Positions 55,018-63,174 of a stretch of 64,000 bases of DNA are shown here, one piece after another; within the stretch, counting starts at the first letter, position 1, and every line of letters starts with the position of its first letter. The stretch comes from JARFVT01 sp036677425 (GTDB lineage: Bacteria; Pseudomonadota; Alphaproteobacteria; UBA8366; Aestuariispiraceae), in contig JARFVT010000013.1 in NCBI GenBank assembly GCA_036677425.1, forward strand, positions 2,046,001-2,110,000. The letters run 5' to 3'. The translations under genes were made by a program, and so were the position numbers. The notes below the pieces were generated by a model. It ran no database searches, had not been told where the DNA came from, and saw only the letters and a list, made by a program, of their open reading frames with translations.

Positions 55018-55713
55018 ATGACAAAATATCGCTTCATACTTAGCGAAGATAATTTAAGCGCAGGTGGCTGGGCAGAATTTTCAACAGGTGGAGCAAGCCG
55101 CCTATTATTCTGTTTGCAAGGGTCAATAGGCCTTGGCGATTTTGGTATGCTATCCACCCATCAAGCCATTGTAATGCAAGGCACAAGCCGCATTAATACA
55201 GGCCATGATGGTGCAATATTATGGCGTTGGGAATTATTACCGCTGGATCAAGAAATCGAAGATGATGTGGCGGGTTTGACCTCTAAACTCATTTCCGAAG
55301 TGGAATTAGAATTAGATGATATGCAGGAATATATATTCCGCTGTCAAACATTGGGATTACCAGCAGGCGACCATATAGCCGAACATAATGTTTTAGGCCC
55401 AACATTTTCAGCAATTCTTGAAGGTAATATCACCTTAAACCGCCAAGGCCATTTACGCCATTTGGGTGCAATGGAAACATGGTTTGATGATGGTAAAGAT
55501 GCGGTAAAATTTAATGTGGAAGAAGAAGATGCGGCAATAATAATAAAAGCACAATTATTACCATTAGAATTAAAAAATAAACCCGGAATATCATTCGTTA
55601 ATAGCCAAGATAATGATATTATAGATAATGATGAAATTAGCCGTAATGATGGTGGCGATGGCTTAACGCGACGATTTAATAAAATAAATAGCAATAATAT
55701 TATTTTAATTTAA
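55018..55713 (+). CDS. Unknown protein with two cupin-like domains
   Basis: 231 residues. The N-terminal half (about 5-85) and second half (about 95-185) each show the cupin beta-strand pattern; the second has DHIAEHNVLGPTFSAILEG, with a possible metal-binding His and Glu. The tail from about 195 is Asp/Asn-rich and disordered. No function is evident from the sequence. It precedes yaaA by 28 nt on the same strand and may be cotranscribed. Confidence 0.6.
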   Translation: MTKYRFILSEDNLSAGGWAEFSTGGASRLLFCLQGSIGLGDFGMLSTHQAIVMQGTSRINTGHDGAILWRWELLPLDQEIEDDVAGLTSKLISEVELELDDMQEYIFRCQTLGLPAGDHIAEHNVLGPTFSAILEGNITLNRQGHLRHLGAMETWFDDGKDAVKFNVEEEDAAIIIKAQLLPLELKNKPGISFVNSQDNDIIDNDEISRNDGGDGLTRRFNKINSNNIILI

Positions 55714-55741
55714 TTCCTTTTAATTAAACAGGGGGTGTCAG

Positions 55742-56518
55742 ATGTTATCCTTATTATCACCAGCAAAAAAACTTGATTTCACGCCAAATGCACCATTTGA
55801 TAATCACAGCCAGCCCGATTTTATTGATGATAGCAATATGCTTATCAAACAGGCAAAATTATTATCGCGCGGGCAAATCGGCCAATTAATGCATATAAGT
55901 GATAAATTAGCCGATTTAAATTATCAACGTTTCCATAATTTCAAGCCACCTTTTAATCTGGGTAACGCCAAACAAGCAGCCTATGCCTTTAACGGCGATA
56001 CCTATAGCGGCCTAGATGCCTTAAATTTAAATCAAAATGATATATTATGGGCGCAAGATCATGTGCGAATTTTATCGGGCTTATATGGATTATTACGGCC
56101 TTTGGATTTGATCCAGCCATATCGGCTTGAAATGGGTTGTAAATTTAATAATTCACATGGTGAAAATCTATATGATTTTTGGGATGAAAAATTAACCCTG
56201 CATATCAATAAAATTATCAAAAATCATAAATATAAAACCGTAATTGTTTGTGCTTCCAATGAATATTTTAAATCGATCAAGGTAAAATCACTGGATGGTG
56301 ATTTGATCTATCCCATATTCAAAGAAATAAAGGCGGGTCAGGCAAAAAATATTGGTATATTTGCCAAACACGCCCGTGGCATAATGACAAAATTTATTAT
56401 TGAAAACCGCATCGAAAATCCCGAAAATTTAAAAGACTTCACCAAAGATGGTTATCGCTTTAGGAGCGATCTAAGCGCAGGCAACCAAGGGTTATTCACC
56501 CGTGGCGATGAATATTAA
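55742..56518 (+). CDS. yaaA: Peroxide stress protein YaaA (DUF328)
   Basis: 258 residues starting MLSLLSPAKKLDF, the signature of the family. Other motifs are YTGL-like YSGLDALNLN, VRILSGLYGLLRPLDLIQPYR, EMGCKF and FKEIKAGQAKNIGIFAKHARG. In E. coli YaaA limits intracellular iron and DNA damage under peroxide. AGGGGGTGT gives a strong ribosome-binding site. It converges with leuD. Confidence 0.95.
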   Translation: MLSLLSPAKKLDFTPNAPFDNHSQPDFIDDSNMLIKQAKLLSRGQIGQLMHISDKLADLNYQRFHNFKPPFNLGNAKQAAYAFNGDTYSGLDALNLNQNDILWAQDHVRILSGLYGLLRPLDLIQPYRLEMGCKFNNSHGENLYDFWDEKLTLHINKIIKNHKYKTVIVCASNEYFKSIKVKSLDGDLIYPIFKEIKAGQAKNIGIFAKHARGIMTKFIIENRIENPENLKDFTKDGYRFRSDLSAGNQGLFTRGDEY

Positions 56519-56541
56519 AAACCTTTAAAACCTAAAATTAT

Positions 56542-57147
56542 TTAGGATAAAACGGCCCATGCAGGACGGTTATTTTCAAATTCGGTAATTGTATCGGTTT
56601 TTTGCAATGTAAGGCCGATATCATCAAGGCCATTTAACAGGCAATGACGACGAAATTCTTCCATTTCAAATGCTATTTCTTCACCATCTGGGTTGGTGAT
56701 TATTTGTTTTTCTAAATCAATTGTAAATGTGGCATTCGAACCGCGTCCTGCCGCATCCATTAATTTATCGATAATTTCACGTGATAATTTTATTGGCAGA
56801 ACGCCGTTTTTAAAGCAATAATTATAGAAAATATCGGCAAAGCTAGTAGAAATAACACAACGAATGACAAAATCCAATAATGCCCAAGGCGCATGTTCGC
56901 GGCTTGACCCGCAACCAAATTTATCGCCGGCGATCAATATTTCCGCATTGCGATATGCTTGTTTATTTAAAATAAACCCATCAATTTCCGAACCGTCTTT
57001 ATTAAAGCGCATTTCATCAAATAAATTTTTACCAAGTCCAGTTCTGGTAATGGTTTTTAAAAATTGCTTGGGTATAATCATATCCGTATCAATATTGATT
57101 AAATCCAATGGTGCGGCAACTCCAGTTAATTTTGTAAATTTTTGCAT
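56542..57147 (-). CDS. leuD: 3-isopropylmalate dehydratase small subunit
   Basis: 201 residues. Motifs include LDLINIDTDMIIPKQFLK, FGCGSSREHAPWAL and FRRHCLLNGLDDIGLTL. It joins LeuC to isomerise 2- to 3-isopropylmalate in leucine synthesis. It lies downstream of leuC and a small ORF on the same strand, so it is in a leuC-X-leuD operon. Confidence 0.97.
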   Translation of the reverse strand: MQKFTKLTGVAAPLDLINIDTDMIIPKQFLKTITRTGLGKNLFDEMRFNKDGSEIDGFILNKQAYRNAEILIAGDKFGCGSSREHAPWALLDFVIRCVISTSFADIFYNYCFKNGVLPIKLSREIIDKLMDAAGRGSNATFTIDLEKQIITNPDGEEIAFEMEEFRRHCLLNGLDDIGLTLQKTDTITEFENNRPAWAVLS

Positions 57148-57169
57148 TATTTAAGCTCCGTAAGCCAAA

Positions 57170-57361
57170 TCAAAAAGTATTTTTTATATCATTATTCCAT
57201 AAGAAAATATCGTCATTATCACCATCACCTTCATCAATTTCCATTGCTAAATCAGCACTGGTAATCTCCATAACCATATGCACATGCCACGCGCTTACTG
57301 TCATATCACGCTTAAACATGATTGTTAAAAAATCATTTTGATTGGCAATTAAATTAGCCAT
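57170..57361 (-). CDS. Small ORF coupled between leuC and leuD
   Basis: 63 residues with an ATG overlapping the leuC stop (TAATG), which points to translational coupling. No domain is recognisable; the C-terminal third is very acidic (IDEGDGDNDD). Its placement in the operon suggests it is real. It may be a leucine-pathway accessory protein or a spacer peptide. Confidence 0.5.
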   Translation of the reverse strand: MANLIANQNDFLTIMFKRDMTVSAWHVHMVMEITSADLAMEIDEGDGDNDDIFLWNNDIKNTF

Positions 57362-58782
57362 TATAAGAATTCCCGAACATCGGCTAATTTGCCTTTAATC
57401 GCAGCAGCAACCGCCATTGCGGGACTAAGCAAATGGGTGCGGCTATCACGGCCTTGACGGCCTTCAAAATTTCTGTTGGATGTGGATGCAGCACGATCAC
57501 CGGGGTTCATTTTATCGGCATTCATCGCCAAACACATGGAACAGCCAGGATCGCGCCATTCAAATCCCGCCTTGATAAAAATTTTATCAAGCCCTTCTTT
57601 TTCCGCTTGCATCTTGACCAATCCAGAACCTGGCACCACAAGTGCACGCACACCATCAGCTACATGATGGTTTTTTGCAATTGATGCTGCAGAGCGTAAA
57701 TCTTCGATACGACCATTGGTGCATGAGCCAATGAAAACAGTATTAATTGTTATATCTGTCATTGCCTGACCTGCTTTAATTCCCATATAATCCAAGGCTC
57801 GTTGCATTGCCGCCCCCTTATTTGGGTCGCTGGCAAGGGCTGGATCAGGCACAGTATCAGTGATTGCAACAACATCTTCGGGGCTTGTTCCCCATGTGAT
57901 TTGCGGTGCAATATCGGCAGCATTTAAACTAAGCTCTACATCATATTCTGCCCCATCATCACTTGGCAAGCTTTGCCAATATTCAACCGCCATATTCCAA
58001 TCATCGCCAGTTGGCGCCATCGGGCGGCCTTTACAATAATCAAAAGTTTTTTGATCTGGTGCAATTAAACCCGCCCTTGCGCCGCCTTCGATTGCCATAT
58101 TACAAACGGTCATGCGGCCTTCCATTGATAAATCCATAATGGCCTTGCCCGCATATTCAATAACCTGCCCCGTACCACCCGCAGTGCCAATCATGCCAAT
58201 GATGGCGAGGGTTATATCCTTGGCACCAACCCCTGTTGGTAAATCACCATTGACGGTGATACGCATATTTTTTGCAGGTTTTTGTAATAATGTTTGGGTT
58301 GCCAAAACATGTTCGACTTCTGATGTGCCAATACCAAATGCCAATGATCCAAATGCCCCATGAGTAGCAGTATGCGAATCACCACAAACAATGGTCATTC
58401 CCGGCAATGTGAAGCCTTGTTCAGGGCCGATAATATGGACAACACCTTGTCTTATATCCGAGGTTTCCACATATGGAACATCAAAATCTTGACAATTTTT
58501 TGCCAATGTCTCAACTTGAATACGGCTTTCATCATCGATAATGCCTTTATCCCGATCGGTAGTTGGCACATTATGATCCGCCACCGCCAGCGTTTGTTTA
58601 ACCGAACGTATTTTACGATTTGATGCCCGCAGCCCAGCGAAAGCTTGCGGTGAAGTTACCTCATGCACCATATGACGATCAATATAGATAAGGCATGTGC
58701 CGTCATCTTGAATATTAATAACGTGATCATCCCAAATTTTATCAAAAATTGTTCTGGCCTGCGTCATTGTTACATCACTCAT
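57361..58782 (-). CDS. leuC: 3-isopropylmalate dehydratase large subunit
   Basis: 473 residues of the aconitase family. Fe-S cysteines are in FIGSCTNGR (near 350) and DPGCSMC (near 410). The substrate segment STSNRNFEGRQG is intact, though the preceding residue is Ala where many LeuC have Cys. HGAFGSLAFGIGTSEVEH is also typical. It works with LeuD, and the pair follows rplS in the operon. Confidence 0.97.
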   Translation of the reverse strand: MSDVTMTQARTIFDKIWDDHVINIQDDGTCLIYIDRHMVHEVTSPQAFAGLRASNRKIRSVKQTLAVADHNVPTTDRDKGIIDDESRIQVETLAKNCQDFDVPYVETSDIRQGVVHIIGPEQGFTLPGMTIVCGDSHTATHGAFGSLAFGIGTSEVEHVLATQTLLQKPAKNMRITVNGDLPTGVGAKDITLAIIGMIGTAGGTGQVIEYAGKAIMDLSMEGRMTVCNMAIEGGARAGLIAPDQKTFDYCKGRPMAPTGDDWNMAVEYWQSLPSDDGAEYDVELSLNAADIAPQITWGTSPEDVVAITDTVPDPALASDPNKGAAMQRALDYMGIKAGQAMTDITINTVFIGSCTNGRIEDLRSAASIAKNHHVADGVRALVVPGSGLVKMQAEKEGLDKIFIKAGFEWRDPGCSMCLAMNADKMNPGDRAASTSNRNFEGRQGRDSRTHLLSPAMAVAAAIKGKLADVREFL

Positions 58783-58897
58783 TGCTGCATCCTAACTTAA
58801 ATCGCTTAGTTATATTCATATGGTGCATTAATATATAACGGCAAGTTTAATGCGCTATCACACGCATCATTTGCCATTATAATTATGCTATTTATAT

Positions 58898-59281
58898 CTA
58901 TGCACCAGTTTTAACAGGACGGATAGTTGCGCGTTCTTTAATACGTGCAGCCTTACCAGTGCGTCCACGCAAATAATAAAGTTTTGAACGACGCACATGA
59001 CCGCGACGAACAACCTCGATAGTATCAATACGCGGGCTATATAATGGAAATACCCGTTCAACGCCTTCGCCATAGGATAGTTTCCTTACGCGAAAAGAGC
59101 TGTTAATACCAGCATTCTTACGCGCAATACATACGCCTTCAAATACCTGTATCCGTTCACGGCTGCCTTCGACAACCTTCACATGTACGCGCAGGGTATC
59201 GCCTGCTTGAAATTCTGATACACCGCCTTCTGGTGTTCTTGCGTCGACTTGTTCTTTTTCTAATTGTTCAATAATATTCAT
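58898..59281 (-). CDS. rplS: 50S ribosomal protein L19
   Basis: 127 residues, full length. It has FQAGDTLRVHVKVVEGSRER, FEGVCIARKNAGINSSFRVR and RSKLYYLRGRTGKAARIKE. L19 sits at the 30S-50S interface. It overlaps trmD by 4 nt and is separated from leuC by 115 nt. Confidence 0.97.
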   Translation of the reverse strand: MNIIEQLEKEQVDARTPEGGVSEFQAGDTLRVHVKVVEGSRERIQVFEGVCIARKNAGINSSFRVRKLSYGEGVERVFPLYSPRIDTIEVVRRGHVRRSKLYYLRGRTGKAARIKERATIRPVKTGA

Positions 59282-60003
59282 GATTTTATTCCTTCACGTG
59301 ATCTATCAATATTACATGCCAAATATGCTTGCCACAAATCAGGACGACGTTTTTTTGTCACCTTTTCTGCTTCGGCTAATCGCCATGCGTTAATTTTCTT
59401 ATGATGGCCTGATAAAAGTATTTCTGGAACTAAATTTCCATTCCAATCAGCAGGCCTTGTGTAATGCGGATATTCTAATAATCCAGATTTAAAGCTTTCT
59501 TCATCCAAACTATCGCTTGCGCCTAATGCATCGGGTAATAATCTAACAATCGAATCGATGATTGCCATTGCCGCTGGCTCGCCACCAGATAAAACAAAAT
59601 CCCCAAGGCTTATTTCACGCATATTATGGTGATCTATAACCCGTTGGTCTATGCCTTCATAACGACCACAAAGGATGGTGATACCATCGCCTGCTGCCAA
59701 TTCAGATGCGATTTTATGGCTCATTTTTTCACCACGTGGGCTTAAATAAACCAAAGGATTTTTTTTATTTTCAACCGACGATATGGCGGCATCAATCACA
59801 TCGGCGCGCATCACCATGCCGGGGCCACCACCAAATGGGGGCGCATCAACATTGCGATGTTTGTCAAATGCAAATGACCGTATATCGATTAAATCTAAAT
59901 CCCATAAACCTGCATACAAGGCACGCCCTGGAATGGACATGCCAAGCAAGCCCGGAAACATTTCAGGGAAAAGAGTTAAAATAGTCGCATGCCAAGCACT
60001 CAT
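59278..60003 (-). CDS. trmD: tRNA (guanine37-N1)-methyltransferase
   Basis: 241 residues with the trefoil-knot motif: VYLSPRGEKMSHKIASEL, LCGRYEGIDQRV and ISLGDFVLSGGEPAAM, whose knot binds SAM. It methylates G37 of certain tRNAs and prevents +1 frameshifting. It overlaps rimM and rplS by 4 nt each. Confidence 0.97.
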   Translation of the reverse strand: MSAWHATILTLFPEMFPGLLGMSIPGRALYAGLWDLDLIDIRSFAFDKHRNVDAPPFGGGPGMVMRADVIDAAISSVENKKNPLVYLSPRGEKMSHKIASELAAGDGITILCGRYEGIDQRVIDHHNMREISLGDFVLSGGEPAAMAIIDSIVRLLPDALGASDSLDEESFKSGLLEYPHYTRPADWNGNLVPEILLSGHHKKINAWRLAEAEKVTKKRRPDLWQAYLACNIDRSREGIKS

Positions 60004-60572
60004 AGGCTATTCCCTTCATTTTCCTGAATTTTATTTTCTAATGCGTCATTCTTTATTAATCTAGCATCTTCCATTTCAATTTCCAACGGGGGATTAACGA
60101 TTAATAACCCCGCATTCATATCAATATGGATAATGACTTCTTTTGTGAATGGTAACATAATACTGCCACCAGCCGCCAAATTAACATCCAATAAATCACC
60201 CGCACCAAAATCATGAACGGCTTTTAATGTACCATAATGGCTGTTATCCGATGTTTCCATCCGCATGCCAATTAAATCGGTATAATAAAATTCATCATCA
60301 TTTATATCTGGTAATTTATCCCGCATTATGAATAATTCCGTTGATTTTAATGCTTCGGCATCATTTCGGCTATTAACCCCATCAATTTTAACAATAAATT
60401 GGCCTTTACTTTGCCCCGTTATTGTTAAATCAAAGGTTTTTTTACCGCTTGCATCCATAAGCTTGCCATAATCGGTTAAGGCAGTAGAATCATGACCAAA
60501 AGATTTAACGCGAAGACAACCATTAATGCCATGGGCATTGGTAATAACTGCTATGCAAATCTTATTTGACAT
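60000..60572 (-). CDS. rimM: Ribosome maturation factor RimM
   Basis: 190 residues: an N-terminal RimM domain (ITNAHGINGCLRVKSFG) and a C-terminal PRC-barrel (YYTDLIGMRME, HDFGAGDLLDVNL, LPFTKEVIIHID). It assists 16S rRNA processing at the head of the 30S, binding S19. It overlaps trmD by 4 nt, and 30 nt separate it from rpsP. Confidence 0.95.
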   Translation of the reverse strand: MSNKICIAVITNAHGINGCLRVKSFGHDSTALTDYGKLMDASGKKTFDLTITGQSKGQFIVKIDGVNSRNDAEALKSTELFIMRDKLPDINDDEFYYTDLIGMRMETSDNSHYGTLKAVHDFGAGDLLDVNLAAGGSIMLPFTKEVIIHIDMNAGLLIVNPPLEIEMEDARLIKNDALENKIQENEGNSL

Positions 60573-60602
60573 TAATCTAAACCTTAAATTTATGATAAAG
60601 CT

Positions 60603-60974
60603 TTATGCTTCGGCTGTCGCTTCAGCTTTGGCAGATTCGGCTTTTTCAGCTTTCTCACGTATCCGTTCTTGAGCTTTTTCTTTAGGTTGCGCTTGTTTAT
60701 TTTGTGCAGGGATTTTTCTTGCACTCATAAGATCAAGAGCAGCTAAAAAGCGAGAAACCCTATCGGTTGGTTTTGCACCAACAGATAACCAGTATTTTGC
60801 CCGCTCGACATCAAGCACAACACGTTGTTCATGGTCTTTATCGACCATTGGATTATGAGTGCCAATTTTTTCAATATAACGACCATCACGCGGATTCCGT
60901 GAATCAGTTACAACAATACGATAAAAAGGACGTTTCTTTGCCCCGCCACGCGCGAGACGAATTTTAAGGCTCAT
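60603..60974 (-). CDS. rpsP: 30S ribosomal protein S16
   Basis: 123 residues: the S16 core MSLKIRLARGGAKKRPFYRI and NPRDGRYIEKIGTHNP, then an Ala/Lys/Glu-rich extension from about residue 85 (QNKQAQPKEKAQERIREKAE). This kind of tail is common in alphaproteobacterial S16. It heads the rpsP-rimM-trmD-rplS part of the operon, 105 nt after ffh. Confidence 0.96.
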   Translation of the reverse strand: MSLKIRLARGGAKKRPFYRIVVTDSRNPRDGRYIEKIGTHNPMVDKDHEQRVVLDVERAKYWLSVGAKPTDRVSRFLAALDLMSARKIPAQNKQAQPKEKAQERIREKAEKAESAKAEATAEA

Positions 60975-61079
60975 ATTATTTCCATTCTATAAGTTACAGG
61001 TTAATATTAAAGTTATAAGTTAGTAGTATTTTGTTAGTTATCTGAAATCTAATAATTTTATTTTGTTAATTATGGTAAA

Positions 61080-62462
61080 TCACCGCATGCCACCGCCGCC
61101 CCCCGGTGGCATCATATTAGGCGGCAACATACCACCAAGCGAGCGCATGAAGCCTTTTTGACCCATTTTACTTACTTTTTTCATCATTTTTGCCATGGTC
61201 ATAAATTGTTTCAATAATTTATTAACTTCCTGCACATTTGTGCCTGAACCTGCGGCAATACGTTTTTTACGGTTGGCATGAATGATCTTTGGGTTTTTCT
61301 TTTCTTTTTTCGTCATGGAGGAAATAATCGCCTCCTGCCTAATAAGCATTTTTGGATCAATATTCGCATTAGCCATTTGTTGTTTCATTTTACCAACGCC
61401 GGGCAACATCGACATCACGCCTTCCATGCCACCCATATTTCGCATTTGTTTAAGCTGCCCTGCCATATCATCTAGATCAAACAGGCCCTTTTACATTTTA
61501 TTAGCTAGTTTAGCGGATTCTTCCTCGTCAATATTTTCCTGTGCCTTTTCAACCAAAGACACCACATCGCCCATACCCAGAATACGACTAGCGATACGAT
61601 CCGCGTGAAACTCTTCTAATTCGTCAAGTCTTTCACCGATACCAAGGAATTTTATCGGACAACCTGTTGCCTTACGCATGGATAATGCCGCACCACCACG
61701 GGCATCACCGTCAATTCTGGTTAACATAATGCCTGTTAAATTAACACGCTTGTGAAAGGCATTAGCGACATTTAATGCATCTTGTCCTGTCATGGCATCG
61801 GCGACTAAAATTATTTCTTGTGGCTTAACTGCGGCAACGACTGCGCCCGCCTCCCCCATCAGGGCATCATCCACATGCATCCGGCCCGCCGTATCCAACA
61901 TAACCACATCATAACCCCCAAGCCTACCCGCCTGCATGGCACGCTTTGCAATATCAACAGGTTGCTGGCCTGCGACTATTGGCAAGGTTGCAACGTCTAT
62001 TTGTTCACCCAATATTTTTAATTGTTCTTGTGCGGCTGGCCTTGCCACATCAAGCGATGCCATGATGACTTTTTTCTTATTGCGGGTTTTTAATCGCAAA
62101 GCAATTTTTGCACTGCTGGTGGTTTTACCAGAACCTTGCAAGCCAACCATCATAATAGCGGTTGGTGGTTCTCCAAGCAGATTAAGCCCTTGATTATCCG
62201 CACCTAATATATCGATTAACACGTCATTGACGATTTTTACTATTTGCTGACCAGGGCTAATAGATTTTAAAACTTCATGACCAAGAGCTTTTATCGATAC
62301 TTCTTTGATGAAATCTTTAACCACAAGCAAAGCCACATCGGCCTCTAGCAATGCAAGGCGAATTTCGGCCATAGCCGCATTAATATCACCTTCTTTTAAA
62401 GCTCCACGCTTCTTAAGCTTGTCAAAAACATCGCTTAGCCGTCCAGTTAAAGCATCAAACAT
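61080..62462 (-). pseudogene. ffh: Signal recognition particle protein Ffh, interrupted by an in-frame TAA
   Basis: Read through, this is 460 residues, starting at ATG 62462 (MFDALTGRLSDVF) rather than a GTG 9 nt upstream. The NG domain has GSGKTT (108-113), DVARPAAQEQ, DTAGRMH and TRIDGDARGG; the M domain has MRNMGGMEGVMSMLPGVGKM and a Met/Gly-rich C-terminus. A TAA at 61491-61493 separates NG (residues to about 323) from M, with frame intact. Ffh is normally essential and needs the M domain to bind SRP RNA and signal peptides. A sequencing error is much the likeliest explanation. Confidence 0.9.
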
Positions 62463-62543
62463 AATATACACTCATTTCGATTATATTAATCGCGCTGCAA
62501 GTAAAATCAAATCCCAAGCAAAAATACATCCCCACGTAAAAAT

Positions 62544-62574
62544 ACACCAACTTGCGAAACTCGCCAATTGATGT
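62544..62574 (-). promoter_or_regulatory. Leader hairpin with T-run upstream of ffh
   Basis: On the minus strand, 13 of 14 positions pair (including two G-U) around a GTT loop, followed by ATTTTTA. It lies about 80 nt upstream of the ffh start and downstream of a promoter candidate at 62621-62647. It looks like a terminator or attenuator in the ffh leader, though a short terminated RNA is also possible. An additional AGCC-GCACG-GGCT hairpin lies beside it at 62575-62587. Confidence 0.5.
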
Positions 62575-62620
62575 AGCCGCACGGGCTTTAAATTTTTATT
62601 AAATATTTATTAATAAGCTT

Positions 62621-62647
62621 AGTATAGCCTATGACTATCAGTGTCAA
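62621..62647 (-). promoter_or_regulatory. Possible promoter for ffh and the ribosomal operon
   Basis: Minus-strand TTGACA (62647-62642) and TATACT (62626-62621) are good -35 and -10 matches, but with 15-nt spacing, shorter than ideal. Transcription would start near 62614 and run through the leader hairpin at 62544-62574. Confidence 0.45.
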
Positions 62648-62676
62648 ACTACAATTAATATTAGCAGACTGAATAT

Positions 62677-63087
62677 ATGCCTATAAAACAGGATGATTTA
62701 AAATTTTCACCACGACAAACAACGCTTGTTGATAGTCATGTTGGTAAAAGATTACGTAAAATGCGTAAAGAAGCACAAATTACGCAAGAGAAATTGGGAG
62801 AGATAATTGGAAAAAGCTTAAAACAAATCAGAAAATATGAACATGGCAAAAATCGCATTTCAAGCAGCGTATTATTTGCCTTATCAAAGGAGTTAAATGT
62901 GAGAATAGAAAGCTTTTTTACTGGCCTCGATAGGCCTATATCCGATAAAAATTATGTTAATGCAGATATTACAACAGCTGAAGTAGAAAATTTAATTAAA
63001 TCATATTATAGCATGAAAGCCCCCTTTCCACGAACAGAGTTCTTAACTCTTATCCGTGCTATTTCAGATAGTGATGAGGATTATTAA
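62677..63087 (+). CDS. XRE-family helix-turn-helix regulator
   Basis: 136 residues. The HTH (about 25-80) reads VGKRLRKMRKEAQITQEKLG, then SLKQIRKYEHGKNRISSSVL and FALSKELNVRIESFFTG. This resembles a common alphaproteobacterial group that includes PraR. The C-terminal ~50 residues are unassigned. It diverges from ffh and precedes dapF; the target genes are unknown. Confidence 0.85.
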   Translation: MPIKQDDLKFSPRQTTLVDSHVGKRLRKMRKEAQITQEKLGEIIGKSLKQIRKYEHGKNRISSSVLFALSKELNVRIESFFTGLDRPISDKNYVNADITTAEVENLIKSYYSMKAPFPRTEFLTLIRAISDSDEDY

Positions 63088-63174
63088 TAATAGTGGACTT
63101 AGCCAGCGTTGTAAGGCTTTATAGATAAAGAAAAATATATAACATAAATTAATTTATATCTTAAGGTCTAAGCA

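Noticed and set aside
44732..61493. Alternative genetic code as the cause of the three in-frame stops
   Set aside because: The interruptions use both TGA and TAA, and both codons end many other genes in the window normally.
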